Positions 27,243-37,195 are shown, counted from the stretch's first letter. The stretch: 64,000 bases of DNA from Pantoea sp. BAV 3049 (GCF_009765445.1 NZ_WHOY01000031.1:2932405-2996404), one strand, 5' to 3'. The notes: generated from the sequence alone by a model not told the origin. A program made the numbers and translations.

Positions 27243-29057
27243 ATGAGCAAAATAAAACGTAAGATTGAAGACCACGGAGTGATCGGTGATTTGCGCACCT
27301 GCGCACTGATAGCCAACGATGGCACCATCGATTATTTCTGCTGGCCCAACCTTGATAGCCCCTCGGTCTTTACCGCGCTGCTGGATGGCGATGAGGCCGG
27401 ATTATTCACTATCGCACCCGACTGGCAGGGAGCGCGTCAGCAACAACTCTACCTGCCGGATACCACCATTCTGCAAACCCGCTGGCTGGCGAAGGAAGGC
27501 GTGGCTGAAATCACTGACTACATGCCGCTGTGCCAGCAGGAAGAACGGCAGCCAAGAATTATACGGCGGGTTAAAGTGGTCCATGGCACTGCGACCTTCG
27601 GCCTGCGCTGTGCGCCAGTACATGATTATGCCCGGGCTACAACCCGCGCCAGTAAGCAGGCTAATTGCGTGCTGTTCAGCGCGAAAGATCAGCCCACTCT
27701 TCGCCTGTGCGGCAACGTCGATTTTGCCGTGGAAAAAAACGCCGCTATCGCTACGTTCACCCTGAAGGCAGGCGAATGCAGGGAGTTTGTGCTTGGCTGC
27801 GCCGACGATGAACATCTGGATAAAGAGAACACCGAAAACTGCTTCAACGAGACGCTGCATTTCTGGCGGCACTGGAGTGCCCAGAGCACCTATCATGGCC
27901 GCTGGCAGGAGATGGTCAATCGCTCGGCGCTGACGCTTAAGCTGCTGACCTCGTGGAAACATGGCTCTATTGCTGCGGCGGCCACTTTTGGACTGCCGGA
28001 GGAGCTGGGCGGAGAGCGCAACTGGGACTATCGCGCTTCCTGGATCAGGGACGCCTCTTTCAGCATGTACGCGCTGATGCGCCTGGGCTATGTGGATGAA
28101 GCCCGCCATTTCACCCACTGGGTCGGCCGTTGTGTGGAGAACAGCCATAACGATGCGGAGAAGCTGCAGGTGATGTATCGCCTCGACAGCGGCACCGAAC
28201 TGCATGAAAGCGAATTGCTGAACCTGTCGGGCTATGCTGATTCCACTCCGGTCAGGATCGGTAACGACGCCTGGCGTCAGTCTCAGCTGGATATCTACGG
28301 CGAGCTGATGGATGCCGTTTATCTCGCCAACAAATACGGTGAAGCTATCTCCCATCGCGGCTGGGCGCACGTCACCAAAATGATTGATTTTGTGTGCGAA
28401 AACTGGAACCAGGCCGACGCCGGGATCTGGGAGATGCGCGGCGAACCGCAGCATTTTCTGCACTCGCGGCTGATGTGCTGGGTCGCGCTGGATCGTGCAG
28501 TACGCCTCGGTGAAAAACGTTCCCTCTCTTTCCCTTACGACCGCTGGTGTAAAACCCGCGATGAAATTCGCGAGGATATCTGGAGCAATTTCTGGAATGA
28601 AGCGCGCGGGCATTTTACCGCCACCCGCCACGGTGATTTTGTCGATGCCTCGATGCTGCTGATGCCATTGGTGCGCTTTGTTGGCGCGACCGATCCTGAC
28701 TGGCTGTCCACGCTGGATACCATCAAAGAGAAGCTGGTCAGCGACGGGCTGGTACGCCGCTATAACCTTGAGGAAACCCCGGCTGACGGATTGCAGGGCG
28801 AGGAAGGCGCTTTCACCGCCTGTTCATTCTGGTATGTTGAGTGTCTGGCACGAGCGGGCCGGGTTAATGAAGCGCATTTCGAATTTGAAAAGCTTTTGAG
28901 CTACGCTAACCCGCTCGGACTGTATGCGGAAGAGTTCGATCGTCAGGGGCGTGCGCTGGGCAATACACCGCAGGCGCTGAGTCATCTGGCGCTGATCAGC
29001 GCCGCCTTTTTCCTGAACCGGAAACTGAACGGCGACGATCCACTGTGGCAACCCTGA
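27243..29057 (+). CDS. Glycoside hydrolase family 15 protein (glucoamylase/trehalase-like)
   Basis: 604 residues, cytoplasmic. An N-terminal beta-sandwich (about 1-210, GVIGDLRTCALIANDGTIDYFCWP) precedes the (alpha/alpha)6 barrel. Catalytic acid Glu lies in WEMRGEPQHF (about residue 400) and the base in EGAFTACSFWYVE (about 520); the conserved substrate loop is ERNWDYRASWIRDA. Family members release glucose from alpha-glucans or trehalose; which one cannot be told. No signal peptide, so the substrate is internal. Not at this place in E. coli. Confidence 0.9.
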   Translation: MSKIKRKIEDHGVIGDLRTCALIANDGTIDYFCWPNLDSPSVFTALLDGDEAGLFTIAPDWQGARQQQLYLPDTTILQTRWLAKEGVAEITDYMPLCQQEERQPRIIRRVKVVHGTATFGLRCAPVHDYARATTRASKQANCVLFSAKDQPTLRLCGNVDFAVEKNAAIATFTLKAGECREFVLGCADDEHLDKENTENCFNETLHFWRHWSAQSTYHGRWQEMVNRSALTLKLLTSWKHGSIAAAATFGLPEELGGERNWDYRASWIRDASFSMYALMRLGYVDEARHFTHWVGRCVENSHNDAEKLQVMYRLDSGTELHESELLNLSGYADSTPVRIGNDAWRQSQLDIYGELMDAVYLANKYGEAISHRGWAHVTKMIDFVCENWNQADAGIWEMRGEPQHFLHSRLMCWVALDRAVRLGEKRSLSFPYDRWCKTRDEIREDIWSNFWNEARGHFTATRHGDFVDASMLLMPLVRFVGATDPDWLSTLDTIKEKLVSDGLVRRYNLEETPADGLQGEEGAFTACSFWYVECLARAGRVNEAHFEFEKLLSYANPLGLYAEEFDRQGRALGNTPQALSHLALISAAFFLNRKLNGDDPLWQP

Positions 29058-29240
29058 AGACAAATTGTGCCTTTTCCCAGTCCGGAACCGGCTTTACAGA
29101 TAATTCTGCGTAAAGTTAGTTCAACTGTTACAAATGCTGGTTTCATCGAGATAATTATGACCATATAATGTGCAGCCGGTCACACCTGACCGGCACAGGC
29201 TCATTTATCCACTGATCACATGGCGCTACACCTGAAGAAT

Positions 29241-30545
29241 ATGAAAAAGAGCATCCGCGCATTAGCCGCTTTAGCCCTGGCCGTAACGGCATACAGCCAC
29301 TCAGCCTTTGCCGTTGTTTATACTTTGCCAGCCGCAAACAGCCGTCTGATTGGCCAGAATCTTGAAATAACCCTCCCTCAGGACAGCAAACTTCCGCTGG
29401 AAGCCTTTGCTGCGCAGTATCAGATGGGCCTGAGCAATATGCTCGAAGCCAACCCGGGTGTGGATGTTTATCTGCCAAAAGCAGGCAGCAAACTGATTAT
29501 TCCTCAGCAGCTGATCCTGCCAGACGCCCCGCGTGAAGGCATCGTGATCAACAGCGCGGAGATGCGCCTGTACTACTATCCGAAAGGCACCAACACCGTA
29601 GTGGTGCTGCCGGTCGGCGTGGGCGAGCTGGGTAAAGATACCCCGATCAACTGGACCACCGCCGTTGAGCGTAAGAAAGATGGCCCGACCTGGACGCCCA
29701 CCAAAAAGATGCACGCAGACTCCGTGGCTGCCGGTGCGCCACTGCCTGCGGTCTTCCCTGCCGGCCCGGATAACCCGATGGGCCTGTATGCGCTGTACAT
29801 CGGCCGTTTGTATGCCATCCACGGCACTAATGCCAACTTCGGTATCGGTCTTCGCGTAAGCCACGGCTGCGTGCGTCTGCGTGCTGATGACATCAAATGG
29901 CTGTTCGACAACGTGCCGGTTGGCACCCGCGTGCAGTTTATCGACCAGCCGATCAAAGCCACCGTTGAGCCTGACGGTTCCCGTCTGGTGGAGGTGCATA
30001 ACCCACTGTCGCAGACCGAAGAGCAGTTTAACTCTCGCGAGCCAATTCCTCTGAGCATTACTCCGGTAGTGAACAAAGTGGTATCGGATGCCAGTGTTGA
30101 TACCGCCGCGATGGAAGATGCACTGAAAGCCCGTACCGGCATGCCGACCAAAGTAAACGGCGCAGCGGACAATGGCTATGCTGCACCGATTGCCGTGCAG
30201 GAGATGGAAGGAGCTATGCCGAAAGAAGAGCCAATGACCCCGGTGACTAACCAGGGCGCTAACGTGGTGAATCAGAACGCTGCTCCGGCTGATGCTAACG
30301 CGCCAGCAAACAGCGGTGCGCCAGCGGTCAACCCGGAAACCGGTGAGCAGGATCAGCAGGCTGTACCTCAGACCCCGTCCACCGATTCACCTGCGCAGCA
30401 GCAGGCTCCGGCGGCCCCAGCCGCACCGGATAACAGCACCTTCGTGGTGCCGAAGCAGCCAGGCCCGATTTACGAAAACAAACCGGCCTCTGTGCCTGCC
30501 AAAGCCGCCGCTCCGGCAGCTGCGACAGTTAACAGCCAGTCTTAA
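29241..30545 (+). CDS. L,D-transpeptidase of the ErfK/YbiS group with long C-terminal tail
   Basis: 434 residues from the ATG of MKKSIRAL; a start 7 codons earlier lacks a ribosome site. Signal peptide cleaved after AFA. LysM-like part about 30-90, YkuD catalytic domain about 97-235 with SHGCVRL (Cys210), then the family C-terminal region to about residue 310. The group attaches Braun lipoprotein to, or crosslinks, peptidoglycan in the periplasm. Sequence is closest to ErfK, which is about 310 residues. Here about 110 extra residues rich in Ala, Pro and Gln follow, possibly a flexible spacer or wall-binding tail. Confidence 0.85.
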   Translation: MKKSIRALAALALAVTAYSHSAFAVVYTLPAANSRLIGQNLEITLPQDSKLPLEAFAAQYQMGLSNMLEANPGVDVYLPKAGSKLIIPQQLILPDAPREGIVINSAEMRLYYYPKGTNTVVVLPVGVGELGKDTPINWTTAVERKKDGPTWTPTKKMHADSVAAGAPLPAVFPAGPDNPMGLYALYIGRLYAIHGTNANFGIGLRVSHGCVRLRADDIKWLFDNVPVGTRVQFIDQPIKATVEPDGSRLVEVHNPLSQTEEQFNSREPIPLSITPVVNKVVSDASVDTAAMEDALKARTGMPTKVNGAADNGYAAPIAVQEMEGAMPKEEPMTPVTNQGANVVNQNAAPADANAPANSGAPAVNPETGEQDQQAVPQTPSTDSPAQQQAPAAPAAPDNSTFVVPKQPGPIYENKPASVPAKAAAPAAATVNSQS

Positions 30546-30563
30546 TCACTGCTGTGCGAAGAA

Positions 30564-30589
30564 ACGGGCCCTGACGGCCCGTTTTTTTT
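30564..30589 (+). terminator. Intrinsic terminator of the L,D-transpeptidase gene
   Basis: Stem ACGGGCC / GGCCCGT with 5-base loop followed by TTTTTTTT; 19 bases after the stop codon. Confidence 0.85.
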
Positions 30590-30599
30590 ATCCAGTCCA

Positions 30600-31016
30600 T
30601 TACATTTTGTCCCGCCGACGCAATGCCAGCCACCCGGCCACGCAGGTAAACAGAGTCACCACCAGCACCAGCAAGATAAATCCGTGGTGGTTGGTTGCCA
30701 GCGGGATACCACCAACGTTCATCCCGAAGAAACCCGCCACAATATTAATCGGCAGCGCCAGCACGGTGATCACCGTAAGGGTGTAAAGGGTACGGTTACT
30801 CTGCTCCAGCTGCCGGGAAGCAATCTCTTCCTGCAGCAGACGGATACGCTCGGTCAGGCCAATCAGATCGTTCAGCACCACCGTAAACTCTTCGGTAAAC
30901 TGACGCAGATCCTGCACCATGGCCGCCAACAAATCCGGCCTGCAGATGTCCACCGTACGCAACCTGATTATGGCGTGGGTGCTGACGCTGCCGGTCTCCA
31001 TTTTACTTTCAGCCAC
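30600..31016 (-). pseudogene. C-terminal fragment of a CorA/ZntB-family metal transporter
   Basis: 138 codons from a GTG just after an in-frame stop. Similarity to CorA-type proteins begins near VQDLRQFTEEF and covers the last cytoplasmic helix, the two membrane helices and the pore-mouth signature GMN (FFGMNVGGIP). Full-length members have about 330 residues, so some 200 N-terminal residues, the whole metal-sensing domain, are missing. The first 35 codons of the open frame do not fit the family and are probably not ancestral coding. It abuts the broken PPK2 gene, head to head. Confidence 0.75.
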
Positions 31017-31058
31017 CCTTTACTGGCTGTTTACACACTTTTAACCGGGAGACAATTT

Positions 31059-31651
31059 ATGGCTGTGCACGGTAATGATTTCAGCAGCGAGCACTTTAAC
31101 CAGCGACTGCTGCAGGAGTTCTATGACAGCTACGATGAAGAGCTGGAAATGGAACTGGACGACATCCGCTTTGGTGACCAGGCCGAGAAGCACGACGGTG
31201 ACGAGAAAACCTGGCGCAGACACTATTTCCGCGAGCTGCTGCGTTTACAGGGCGAGCTGGTAAAACTGCAGGAATGGGTGACACGAACCGGTCACCGCGT
31301 GGTGATTATATTTGAAGGCCGTAGGAGCTGCGCTTCCTGAGCCGTATTCATGACCCGCTCAAACAGTGGAAGCTAAGCCCGATGGATCTGGAGAGCCGCC
31401 GCCTGTGGGAGGACTACACCGAGGCCAAAGAGGTGATGCTGGCCCGCACCCATATTGAGGAAGCGCCATGGTGGGTGGTGCAGGGCGTTGACAAGAAAAA
31501 AGCGCGTCTGAACTGCATCAGCCATCTGCTGCGTCAGATCCCCTATGAAGATGCCGAAGAGAAGAAAATTACGCTGCCGCCGCGTGAGCACAACGAAGAC
31601 TATCGCCGCAGTCCGGTGCCGGAAAATATGATCGTACCGGAACTGTATTAA
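31059..31651 (+). pseudogene. Polyphosphate kinase 2 (PPK2) with internal deletion and frameshift
   Basis: A normal start (ATG 31059 after CGGGAGA) opens the N-terminal part, up to RTGHRVVIIFEGR near 31322. The text then jumps to ELRFLSRIHDPLKQW in another frame and runs to LYW-free C-terminus ending at 31651 (MDLESRRLWEDYTEAKEV, WWVVQGVDKKKARLNC). Missing are roughly 110 codons that hold Walker A (after FEGR) and Walker B (DRSWYNR-type), so the enzyme, which uses polyphosphate to phosphorylate nucleotides, is dead. The deletion is out of frame. Confidence 0.85.
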
Positions 31652-31747
31652 CCAAACAGAGCGGAGAAGGTCAGCTGCTGCACCGGTAATGCCATCATCC
31701 GGGCTGGCATTTTCCGCGCAGTACAGAGAGAATCCGCCCTGCTCTTC

Positions 31748-32944
31748 TCAGCTGGCCTGCACCACGGTGCGGGTCATCATCTGTAACCGCAGGGTAATGG
31801 CAAACGCAAACAGCACCACCACCGCCGCCGCCAGATAGATCGAATCCACGCCCCAGTGCCCAATCAGCAGCCCGGCCAGTGGCCCGGTGATGCCAAGCCC
31901 GAAGTCAAGAAAGGCCGAATAGAGCCCCAGCGCCGATCCCTGATTCTGCGGTGCTACCTGCCTGATCGCCTCCACGCCCAGCGCCGGGAACACCAGCGAG
32001 AAGCCTGAGCCGGTGAGAAATGCCCCAACATCCACCATCAGCGAAGAGCTGCCCTGCCAAATCATCAGCAGCCCGATACATTCAATGGCGAAGGAAACCA
32101 GCGACACGCGGATGCCGCCAAAACGTCCGATATAGTTGCTGAACACCAGACGCATCGCCACAAAACCGAGGCTGAACAGCGTCAGCGAGAAAGCGGCTCC
32201 GCTCCAGTTATGGCTGGCGAAGTAGAGGGTGATAAAGGTGGCTATCGTTCCGAAACCAACGGTTCCCAGCCCCAGGCACAGACCGTACAACCAGATGCGC
32301 GAGAACACTTTGTTGAACGGGATACGCTGACCCACCACCACCACCACCGCAGGACGCCGGGTGGCAAGCCAGAAGCCGTAGATCGCCATCAGCATAATCA
32401 GCACGGCAAAGCCTGGAATACCAAATGCGGAGTTGAGCAGCACGCCCAGTGGTGCACCCACCGCCATCGCCAGATAGGTCGCCACACCGTTCCAGGAGAT
32501 AACGCGCGCACTCTGCACCGTACCGACAATGTTCATGCCCCACAAAATAGAACCGGTGGCCGTCAGGCTTTCGCCCAGCCCCAGCACCAGGCGGCCAATC
32601 GCCAGCAGGATCAGGCTGGTCAACGGATTAGCCTCGAACAGCACCGCCAGCAGGCTGAACAGACCGCTGGCACCGCACAGCACCAGACCCACCAGCACCA
32701 CCTTTTTCGGACCCAGCAGATCGGCATAGCGCCCGGCCTGCGGACGGCTGATTAGCGTGGCAAAATACTGCAGGCTGATAATCAGGCCAGCCATAAACGA
32801 GCTGTAGCCCAGCTTGTTATGCACATAGCCCGGCAACACCGCCAGCGGCAAGCCTATCGACAGGTAACAAAAGAAGGTAAAAACCACAACAGAGATAATG
32901 CGTTTGTTAAGCTGTGCATTGGATAATGCAGGGGTCGAAGACAT
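31748..32944 (-). CDS. MFS transporter, YhhS/YfcJ type
   Basis: 398 residues, 12 hydrophobic segments. LPLAVLPGYVH, YFATLISRPQAGRYADLLG (loop 2-3 motif) and GAGFSLVFPALGVEA-like text (here GSGFSLVFPALGVEA) match E. coli YhhS closely and YfcJ less so. An efflux role for arabinose or other compounds has been proposed for the group; substrate here unknown. It is divergent from nothing nearby and stands alone between PPK2 remnant and dusC. An ideal CRP-type palindrome lies 20-35 bases before its start codon. Confidence 0.85.
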   Translation of the reverse strand: MSSTPALSNAQLNKRIISVVVFTFFCYLSIGLPLAVLPGYVHNKLGYSSFMAGLIISLQYFATLISRPQAGRYADLLGPKKVVLVGLVLCGASGLFSLLAVLFEANPLTSLILLAIGRLVLGLGESLTATGSILWGMNIVGTVQSARVISWNGVATYLAMAVGAPLGVLLNSAFGIPGFAVLIMLMAIYGFWLATRRPAVVVVVGQRIPFNKVFSRIWLYGLCLGLGTVGFGTIATFITLYFASHNWSGAAFSLTLFSLGFVAMRLVFSNYIGRFGGIRVSLVSFAIECIGLLMIWQGSSSLMVDVGAFLTGSGFSLVFPALGVEAIRQVAPQNQGSALGLYSAFLDFGLGITGPLAGLLIGHWGVDSIYLAAAVVVLFAFAITLRLQMMTRTVVQAS

Positions 32945-32963
32945 GTCAGAGCCAAAAAATGTG

Positions 32964-32979
32964 TGTGATGTGGGTCACA
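32964..32979. promoter_or_regulatory. CRP-type binding site upstream of the YhhS-like gene
   Basis: TGTGA-N6-TCACA, a perfect match to the core of the catabolite repressor protein consensus. It is centred 28 bases upstream of the start codon of the minus-strand MFS gene. Such closeness fits a site over the transcription start (repression) or a very short leader. I see no clear -10/-35 to choose between these. Confidence 0.6.
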
Positions 32980-33152
32980 TCATACCCTTAGCACACTAAG
33001 AGATCCTGTGAAGAATATTGAGAAATGTGACCGTTTCCGTTAACAGCAGGTGAATGGCACTTATGCCAGCCGCTCTGATCCGGGCATAAGGTAAATGTTA
33101 GCCGCTTTCGCCTTGCGAGGGCGGCCTGACAGAATAAAATTTTTTTCGCCGC

Positions 33153-34100
33153 TCAGGCGAAGGACAAAGCATAACGATCGATAAAGCTGGCGATCTCGCC
33201 GGAGGTCTTCAGCGCCCGGATATGGCTGAACAGGTCGCTGGCCTCCTCATACTCTTTACGCAGATACCCCAGCCATTGCTTGATCCTGGCTACGTGGTAC
33301 AGGCCGGTATCGCCCTGCTTCTCCAGCTGCACGTATTTATGCAGCAGCGTCACCACACCTGCCCATGGCATTCGCGGCTCGTTATATTTAATCACTCTGC
33401 TCAGATTCGGCACGTTCAGCGCACCCCGACCAATCATCACCGCATCGCAGCCGGTCACCCGCATGCACTCCTGCGCGCTTTGCCAGCCCCAGATCTCGCC
33501 GTTAGCGATTACCGGGATGCTCAGGCGCTGGCGGATTTCGCCGATTGCAGCCCAGTTGATGCGCTCGGCTTTATAACCGTCTTCTTTGGTGCGGCCGTGA
33601 ACCGCCAGTTCGGTCGCGCCCGCCTGCTGTACCGCATCGGCAATTTCAAACTGCCGATCGCCCGACTCCCAGCCCAGCCGTACTTTAACCGTGACCGGCA
33701 GATGATCCGGCACCGCTTCACGCATGGCTTTTGCACCACGATAAATCAGTTCGGGATCTTTCAGCAGTGTCGCTCCACCACCGCTGCCGTTGACCGTTTT
33801 CGACGGGCAGCCACAGTTCAGATCGACACCCCATGATCCTAATTCCACCGCGCGGGCAGCGTTTTCCGCCAGCCATTCAGGGTACTGGCCCAGCAGTTGA
33901 ATACGCACCAGCGTACCAGAGGGAGTGCGGCTGGCATGGAGCAGTTCGGGGCAGAGGCGATGAAAGGATTTGACCGGCAAGAGCTGGTCAACGACCCGCA
34001 GAAATTCCGTGATGCAGAGATCGTAATCGTTGACGTCGGTGAGCAGTTCGCGCACCAGGGAGTCCAGCACGCCCTCCATCGGGGCAAGTAAAACGCGCAT
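33153..34100 (-). CDS. dusC: tRNA-dihydrouridine(16) synthase DusC
   Basis: 315 residues from the ATG of [13 protein letters not shown], same length as E. coli DusC; an upstream in-frame start is not needed. FMN TIM barrel; the catalytic Cys is in [17 protein letters not shown] (Cys of NCGCP), and the FMN phosphate site is [12 protein letters not shown]. The C-terminal helical domain binds tRNA. The enzyme reduces U16 in tRNA. A small stem (TTCGCC/GGCGAA) overlaps its stop codon. In E. coli it is in the yohF neighbourhood, here separated from yohF by about 6 kb. Confidence 0.95.
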   Translation of the reverse strand: MRVLLAPMEGVLDSLVRELLTDVNDYDLCITEFLRVVDQLLPVKSFHRLCPELLHASRTPSGTLVRIQLLGQYPEWLAENAARAVELGSWGVDLNCGCPSKTVNGSGGGATLLKDPELIYRGAKAMREAVPDHLPVTVKVRLGWESGDRQFEIADAVQQAGATELAVHGRTKEDGYKAERINWAAIGEIRQRLSIPVIANGEIWGWQSAQECMRVTGCDAVMIGRGALNVPNLSRVIKYNEPRMPWAGVVTLLHKYVQLEKQGDTGLYHVARIKQWLGYLRKEYEEASDLFSHIRALKTSGEIASFIDRYALSFA

Positions 34101-34231
34101 GTCACAACTCATTCGTCGCTGAGATAAGGGGATCTGGCGATCCCCCGGAGAGAGTTCCCGTCATACCGCGAAGAGTGCGTTGACGGAAAATGGCCTTACG
34201 CCGGATCGGAACCGGCGCTCAGGCTTAACCG

Positions 34232-35635
34232 TTATGCAGGGTTAGAACGGCGCTGACGGGTTTTGTTGCGTGGTGCACCGTTGCTGCTGCCTTCCGGCTT
34301 CGCGCCACGTGCCGCACCGGCACCTGCCCCATGACGACGCTGGCCGTTGCCCTGGCTGCGTTCGCCACCGGCAGACTGACCGCGCTCGCCGCCGCCGTTG
34401 CCACGGTTGCCCTGAGGCGCACCACGGCCACGACCGCCGCCGTTACCACCACCGCGCTGCTGACGACCATTCTGAATCGGCTCCGCTTTAATTGACGGGT
34501 CCGGCTCATAGCCTTCGATAGCAATACGTGGGATCTCACGCTTCAGTACACGCTCAATGTCACGCAGCAGTTTGTGTTCATCCACACAAACCAGCGACAG
34601 CGCTTCACCGGTTGCCGCAGCACGACCGGTACGACCGATGCGGTGCACGTAATCTTCCGGCACGTTTGGCAGCTCGTAGTTCACCACATGCGGCAGCTCA
34701 GAAATATCAATCCCACGCGCGGCGATATCCGTCGCCACCAGCACGCGAATTTTGCCTTCTTTAAAATCGCTCAGTGCGCGGGTACGAGCGCCCTGGCTCT
34801 TGTTACCGTGAATCGCTGCGGCTGTGATACCGTCTTTGTTCAGCTGTTCAGCCAGGTGGTTAGCACCGTGCTTGGTCCGGGTGAACACCAGTACCTGCTG
34901 CCAGTTATCACGGCCAATCAGGAAGGAGAGCAGTTCCCGCTTACGCTTTTTGTCGACGAAGTGCACGTGCTGCGTAACCTGCTCGGAAGCGGTGTTACGA
35001 CGGGCCACTTCAACCTGCTCAGGGTTGTGCAGCAGTTTTTCCGCCAGACCTTTAATCTCATCAGAGAAGGTGGCCGAGAATAGCAGGTTCTGACGCTTCG
35101 CAGGCAGCTTGGCCAGCACGCGACGGATATCATGGATAAAGCCCATATCCAGCATACGATCGGCTTCGTCCAGCACCAGAATCTCCACCTGGGAGAGATC
35201 CAGCGCATTCTGATGCTCCAGATCCAGCAGGCGGCCAGGGGTGGCAACCAGCACATCCACACCGCCACGCAGCTTCATCATTTGCGGGTTGATGCTGACG
35301 CCGCCGAACACCACCAGCGAGCGCAGGTCGAGATACTTAGAGTAATCGTGGACGTTTTCACCGACCTGGGCCGCCAGTTCGCGGGTGGGGGTCAGGATCA
35401 GCGCACGAACCGGACGGCGCCCTTTTGGGTGCGGGTTCGCGCTGCTGAGCAGCTGCAGCAGAGGCAGCGTAAAACCGGCCGTTTTACCGGTACCGGTCTG
35501 CGCGCTGGCCATCAGGTCGCGGCCCGCCAGCACCACAGGAATAGCCTGCAGCTGGATTGGCGTTGGCTCGTTATAACCCTGTTCTGCAACAGCACGCAAA
35601 ATGTCGGCGTTCAGGCCGAGAGAATCAAATGACAT
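34232..35635 (-). CDS. rhlE: ATP-dependent RNA helicase RhlE
   Basis: 467 residues starting [21 protein letters not shown]; upstream in-frame codons are leader sequence. Helicase motifs in order: Q motif (PTPIQ), AQTGTGKT (Walker A), [25 protein letters not shown], then [15 protein letters not shown] and HRIGRTGRA. The C-terminal ~85 residues are rich in Gly, Arg and Asn and bind RNA nonspecifically. Works in ribosome and mRNA maturation in the cytoplasm. In E. coli rhlE is next to the ybh cluster, as here. Confidence 0.95.
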   Translation of the reverse strand: MSFDSLGLNADILRAVAEQGYNEPTPIQLQAIPVVLAGRDLMASAQTGTGKTAGFTLPLLQLLSSANPHPKGRRPVRALILTPTRELAAQVGENVHDYSKYLDLRSLVVFGGVSINPQMMKLRGGVDVLVATPGRLLDLEHQNALDLSQVEILVLDEADRMLDMGFIHDIRRVLAKLPAKRQNLLFSATFSDEIKGLAEKLLHNPEQVEVARRNTASEQVTQHVHFVDKKRKRELLSFLIGRDNWQQVLVFTRTKHGANHLAEQLNKDGITAAAIHGNKSQGARTRALSDFKEGKIRVLVATDIAARGIDISELPHVVNYELPNVPEDYVHRIGRTGRAAATGEALSLVCVDEHKLLRDIERVLKREIPRIAIEGYEPDPSIKAEPIQNGRQQRGGGNGGGRGRGAPQGNRGNGGGERGQSAGGERSQGNGQRRHGAGAGAARGAKPEGSSNGAPRNKTRQRRSNPA

Positions 35636-35847
35636 AAAATTGACTGACTCCGGATCCGCCCTGACCGCAATAAGCGGTGTAGTTTCCAGGGGGAGAATAT
35701 GACGCCAGGCTTCGCCTGACGTTTGAAAGGGAGCACAAACCACGGTGCGTAAGGGGCGGATTATAACAGACATTACATCAGCACCGGGAGTGTTTCTTTT
35801 GGCGGGGGGAAAATCTCTCTTTTACCAGCGAGGGCGAAGCGATTCCG

Positions 35848-36612
35848 TCACACAGCCTCCGCAAGATTCTGAGCCATCTCCCGCAGTTGCCTGGCACTGC
35901 TATGACCAATCAGCATAAATTTGTAGTGCTGCTGCCGCCAGTAAACCACGTTCATCCCACGCCGCTTTTCCTGGCTGAAGGCGGTATCTTCAGGTTGTGA
36001 AGCGGCAGTGATACAAAGCGCCAGCGGGCCGGACTGCCGGTCCTGCCAGACAATCTGCGCAATCGACACGCCGTCATAGCTGAGCATTCTCGCTCCTTTG
36101 AATTCGCTGTCTGACAGGGTTAATACTGTGGCATTCAACTGCAGGCCAAGGCGCTGGCTGACCAGAGCGAGCTGTTCACTCGCAGCAGCAGGTGTCAGGC
36201 TGCCGCCGCTCAGCGTTTCACGGGTGTACAGCGCCATATATTGCGCCACGGTATCACGCCAGCCATCGTCGTTATCGAACAGACGCCTGCCTTTCATTCC
36301 CCCCACCAGGCCTATTGCCAACGCGGAAACGGTAGCGGCAATCAGCGTGCGGCGGCTGATCCCCTGTGGGGCTTGTTGCGGGTGGATTGTCAATTTTTCC
36401 TGCATCGGTTTGAGCGGAGCCTCATCCAGCAGCGGGGAAAACGCCGCTGCAAAATCGAGGCTGGCAGAATCCAGCTGATTCAGACGCATCACCAGCTCCG
36501 GATCTTCATTTAGCATCTTCTCAACCTGTTGCGACTGGCTGTCGTTTAGCTGATTGTCGAGATAAGCCACCAGCATTTCGTCTGACAGCGGTGCGTTGAT
36601 AATCCAGCTCAT
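35848..36612 (-). CDS. Membrane-anchored anti-sigma factor
   Basis: 254 residues. N-terminal ~85 residues form the zinc-free anti-sigma domain (SDEMLVAYLDNQL, then QQVEKML), a single membrane helix at about 88-108 (TLIAATVSALAIGLVGG), and a periplasmic domain of about 145 residues. It overlaps the ECF sigma gene by 4 bases and presumably holds it at the membrane until an unknown envelope or oxidative signal. The start text MSWIINAPL lacks a Cys-His zinc motif. Confidence 0.8.
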   Translation of the reverse strand: MSWIINAPLSDEMLVAYLDNQLNDSQSQQVEKMLNEDPELVMRLNQLDSASLDFAAAFSPLLDEAPLKPMQEKLTIHPQQAPQGISRRTLIAATVSALAIGLVGGMKGRRLFDNDDGWRDTVAQYMALYTRETLSGGSLTPAAASEQLALVSQRLGLQLNATVLTLSDSEFKGARMLSYDGVSIAQIVWQDRQSGPLALCITAASQPEDTAFSQEKRRGMNVVYWRQQHYKFMLIGHSSARQLREMAQNLAEAV

Positions 36613-37127
36613 GGCTGCCCTCCTTTTCTGCGCTGCTGTTGCAGCCCCGGGTCTTTTGCCAGCGCGAGGCGGGCATTCGCCAGCCTGCTCATGATCGTAC
36701 CGATGGGGACGGTCAGCGTGTCGGCCGCTTCCTGATAGGTAAACCCTTCGACGTAGACCAGGAAAACCGCATTGCGCTGCGCTTCCGGCAGCCCGTTAAC
36801 GCGGTCGCGCACCTGTTGCGCCCATAGCCGGTCAACGTCACTCTCCGCGACCTGAAACGCCTGCCTGTCCAGCTCGTCTATATTTTGCTGACGGGTCAGG
36901 TGGCTGGCACGCACCTGATTGATCCAGATAGAGTGCAGGATGGAGAACAGCCAGCGATCGAGCCGCGTGCCCGGCGTAAACTGGCTGCTTTTTTCCAGCG
37001 CCCGCAGGCAGGTTGCCTGCACCAGATCTTCCGCCACGTCGCGCTTGCGGGACAATACCAGCCCGTAGCGCCACAGCCGCGCCAGATAGAGAGGGAGTTC
37101 GCCACGAATATCCACGCTGTTACTCAC
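36609..37127 (-). CDS. ECF-type RNA polymerase sigma factor
   Basis: 172 residues with GTG start. Region 2 (LVQATCLRALEKSSQF, DRWLFSILHSIWINQ) and region 4 (LPEAQRNAVFLVYVEGFTYQEAA ... GTIMSRLANARLAL) are complete; region 3 is absent, as in extracytoplasmic-function sigma factors. Genes controlled are not known, but the following cytochrome b561 gene 69 bases upstream on the same strand is a candidate. In relatives such sigma/anti-sigma pairs often occur with catalase-like peroxidase and cytochrome b561 genes. Confidence 0.85.
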   Translation of the reverse strand: MSNSVDIRGELPLYLARLWRYGLVLSRKRDVAEDLVQATCLRALEKSSQFTPGTRLDRWLFSILHSIWINQVRASHLTRQQNIDELDRQAFQVAESDVDRLWAQQVRDRVNGLPEAQRNAVFLVYVEGFTYQEAADTLTVPIGTIMSRLANARLALAKDPGLQQQRRKGGQP

Positions 37128-37195
37128 CCGGACTCCTTAAAAGCATCCCATAAGCCCCTTTTTTACCGTGCCCCCGGGAGAAGATAAAAGCCCCG

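Noticed and set aside
27402..28631. 409-codon open frame on the minus strand inside the GH15 gene
   Set aside because: It is a shadow of the GH15 frame, which carries all catalytic motifs; the antisense protein shows no domain and has His/Gln-biased composition.
33060..33130. REP-like repeat between dusC and the MFS gene
   Set aside because: A stem (TTATGCC/GGCATAA) exists, but no second copy was noticed in the window and it does not match the REP consensus.
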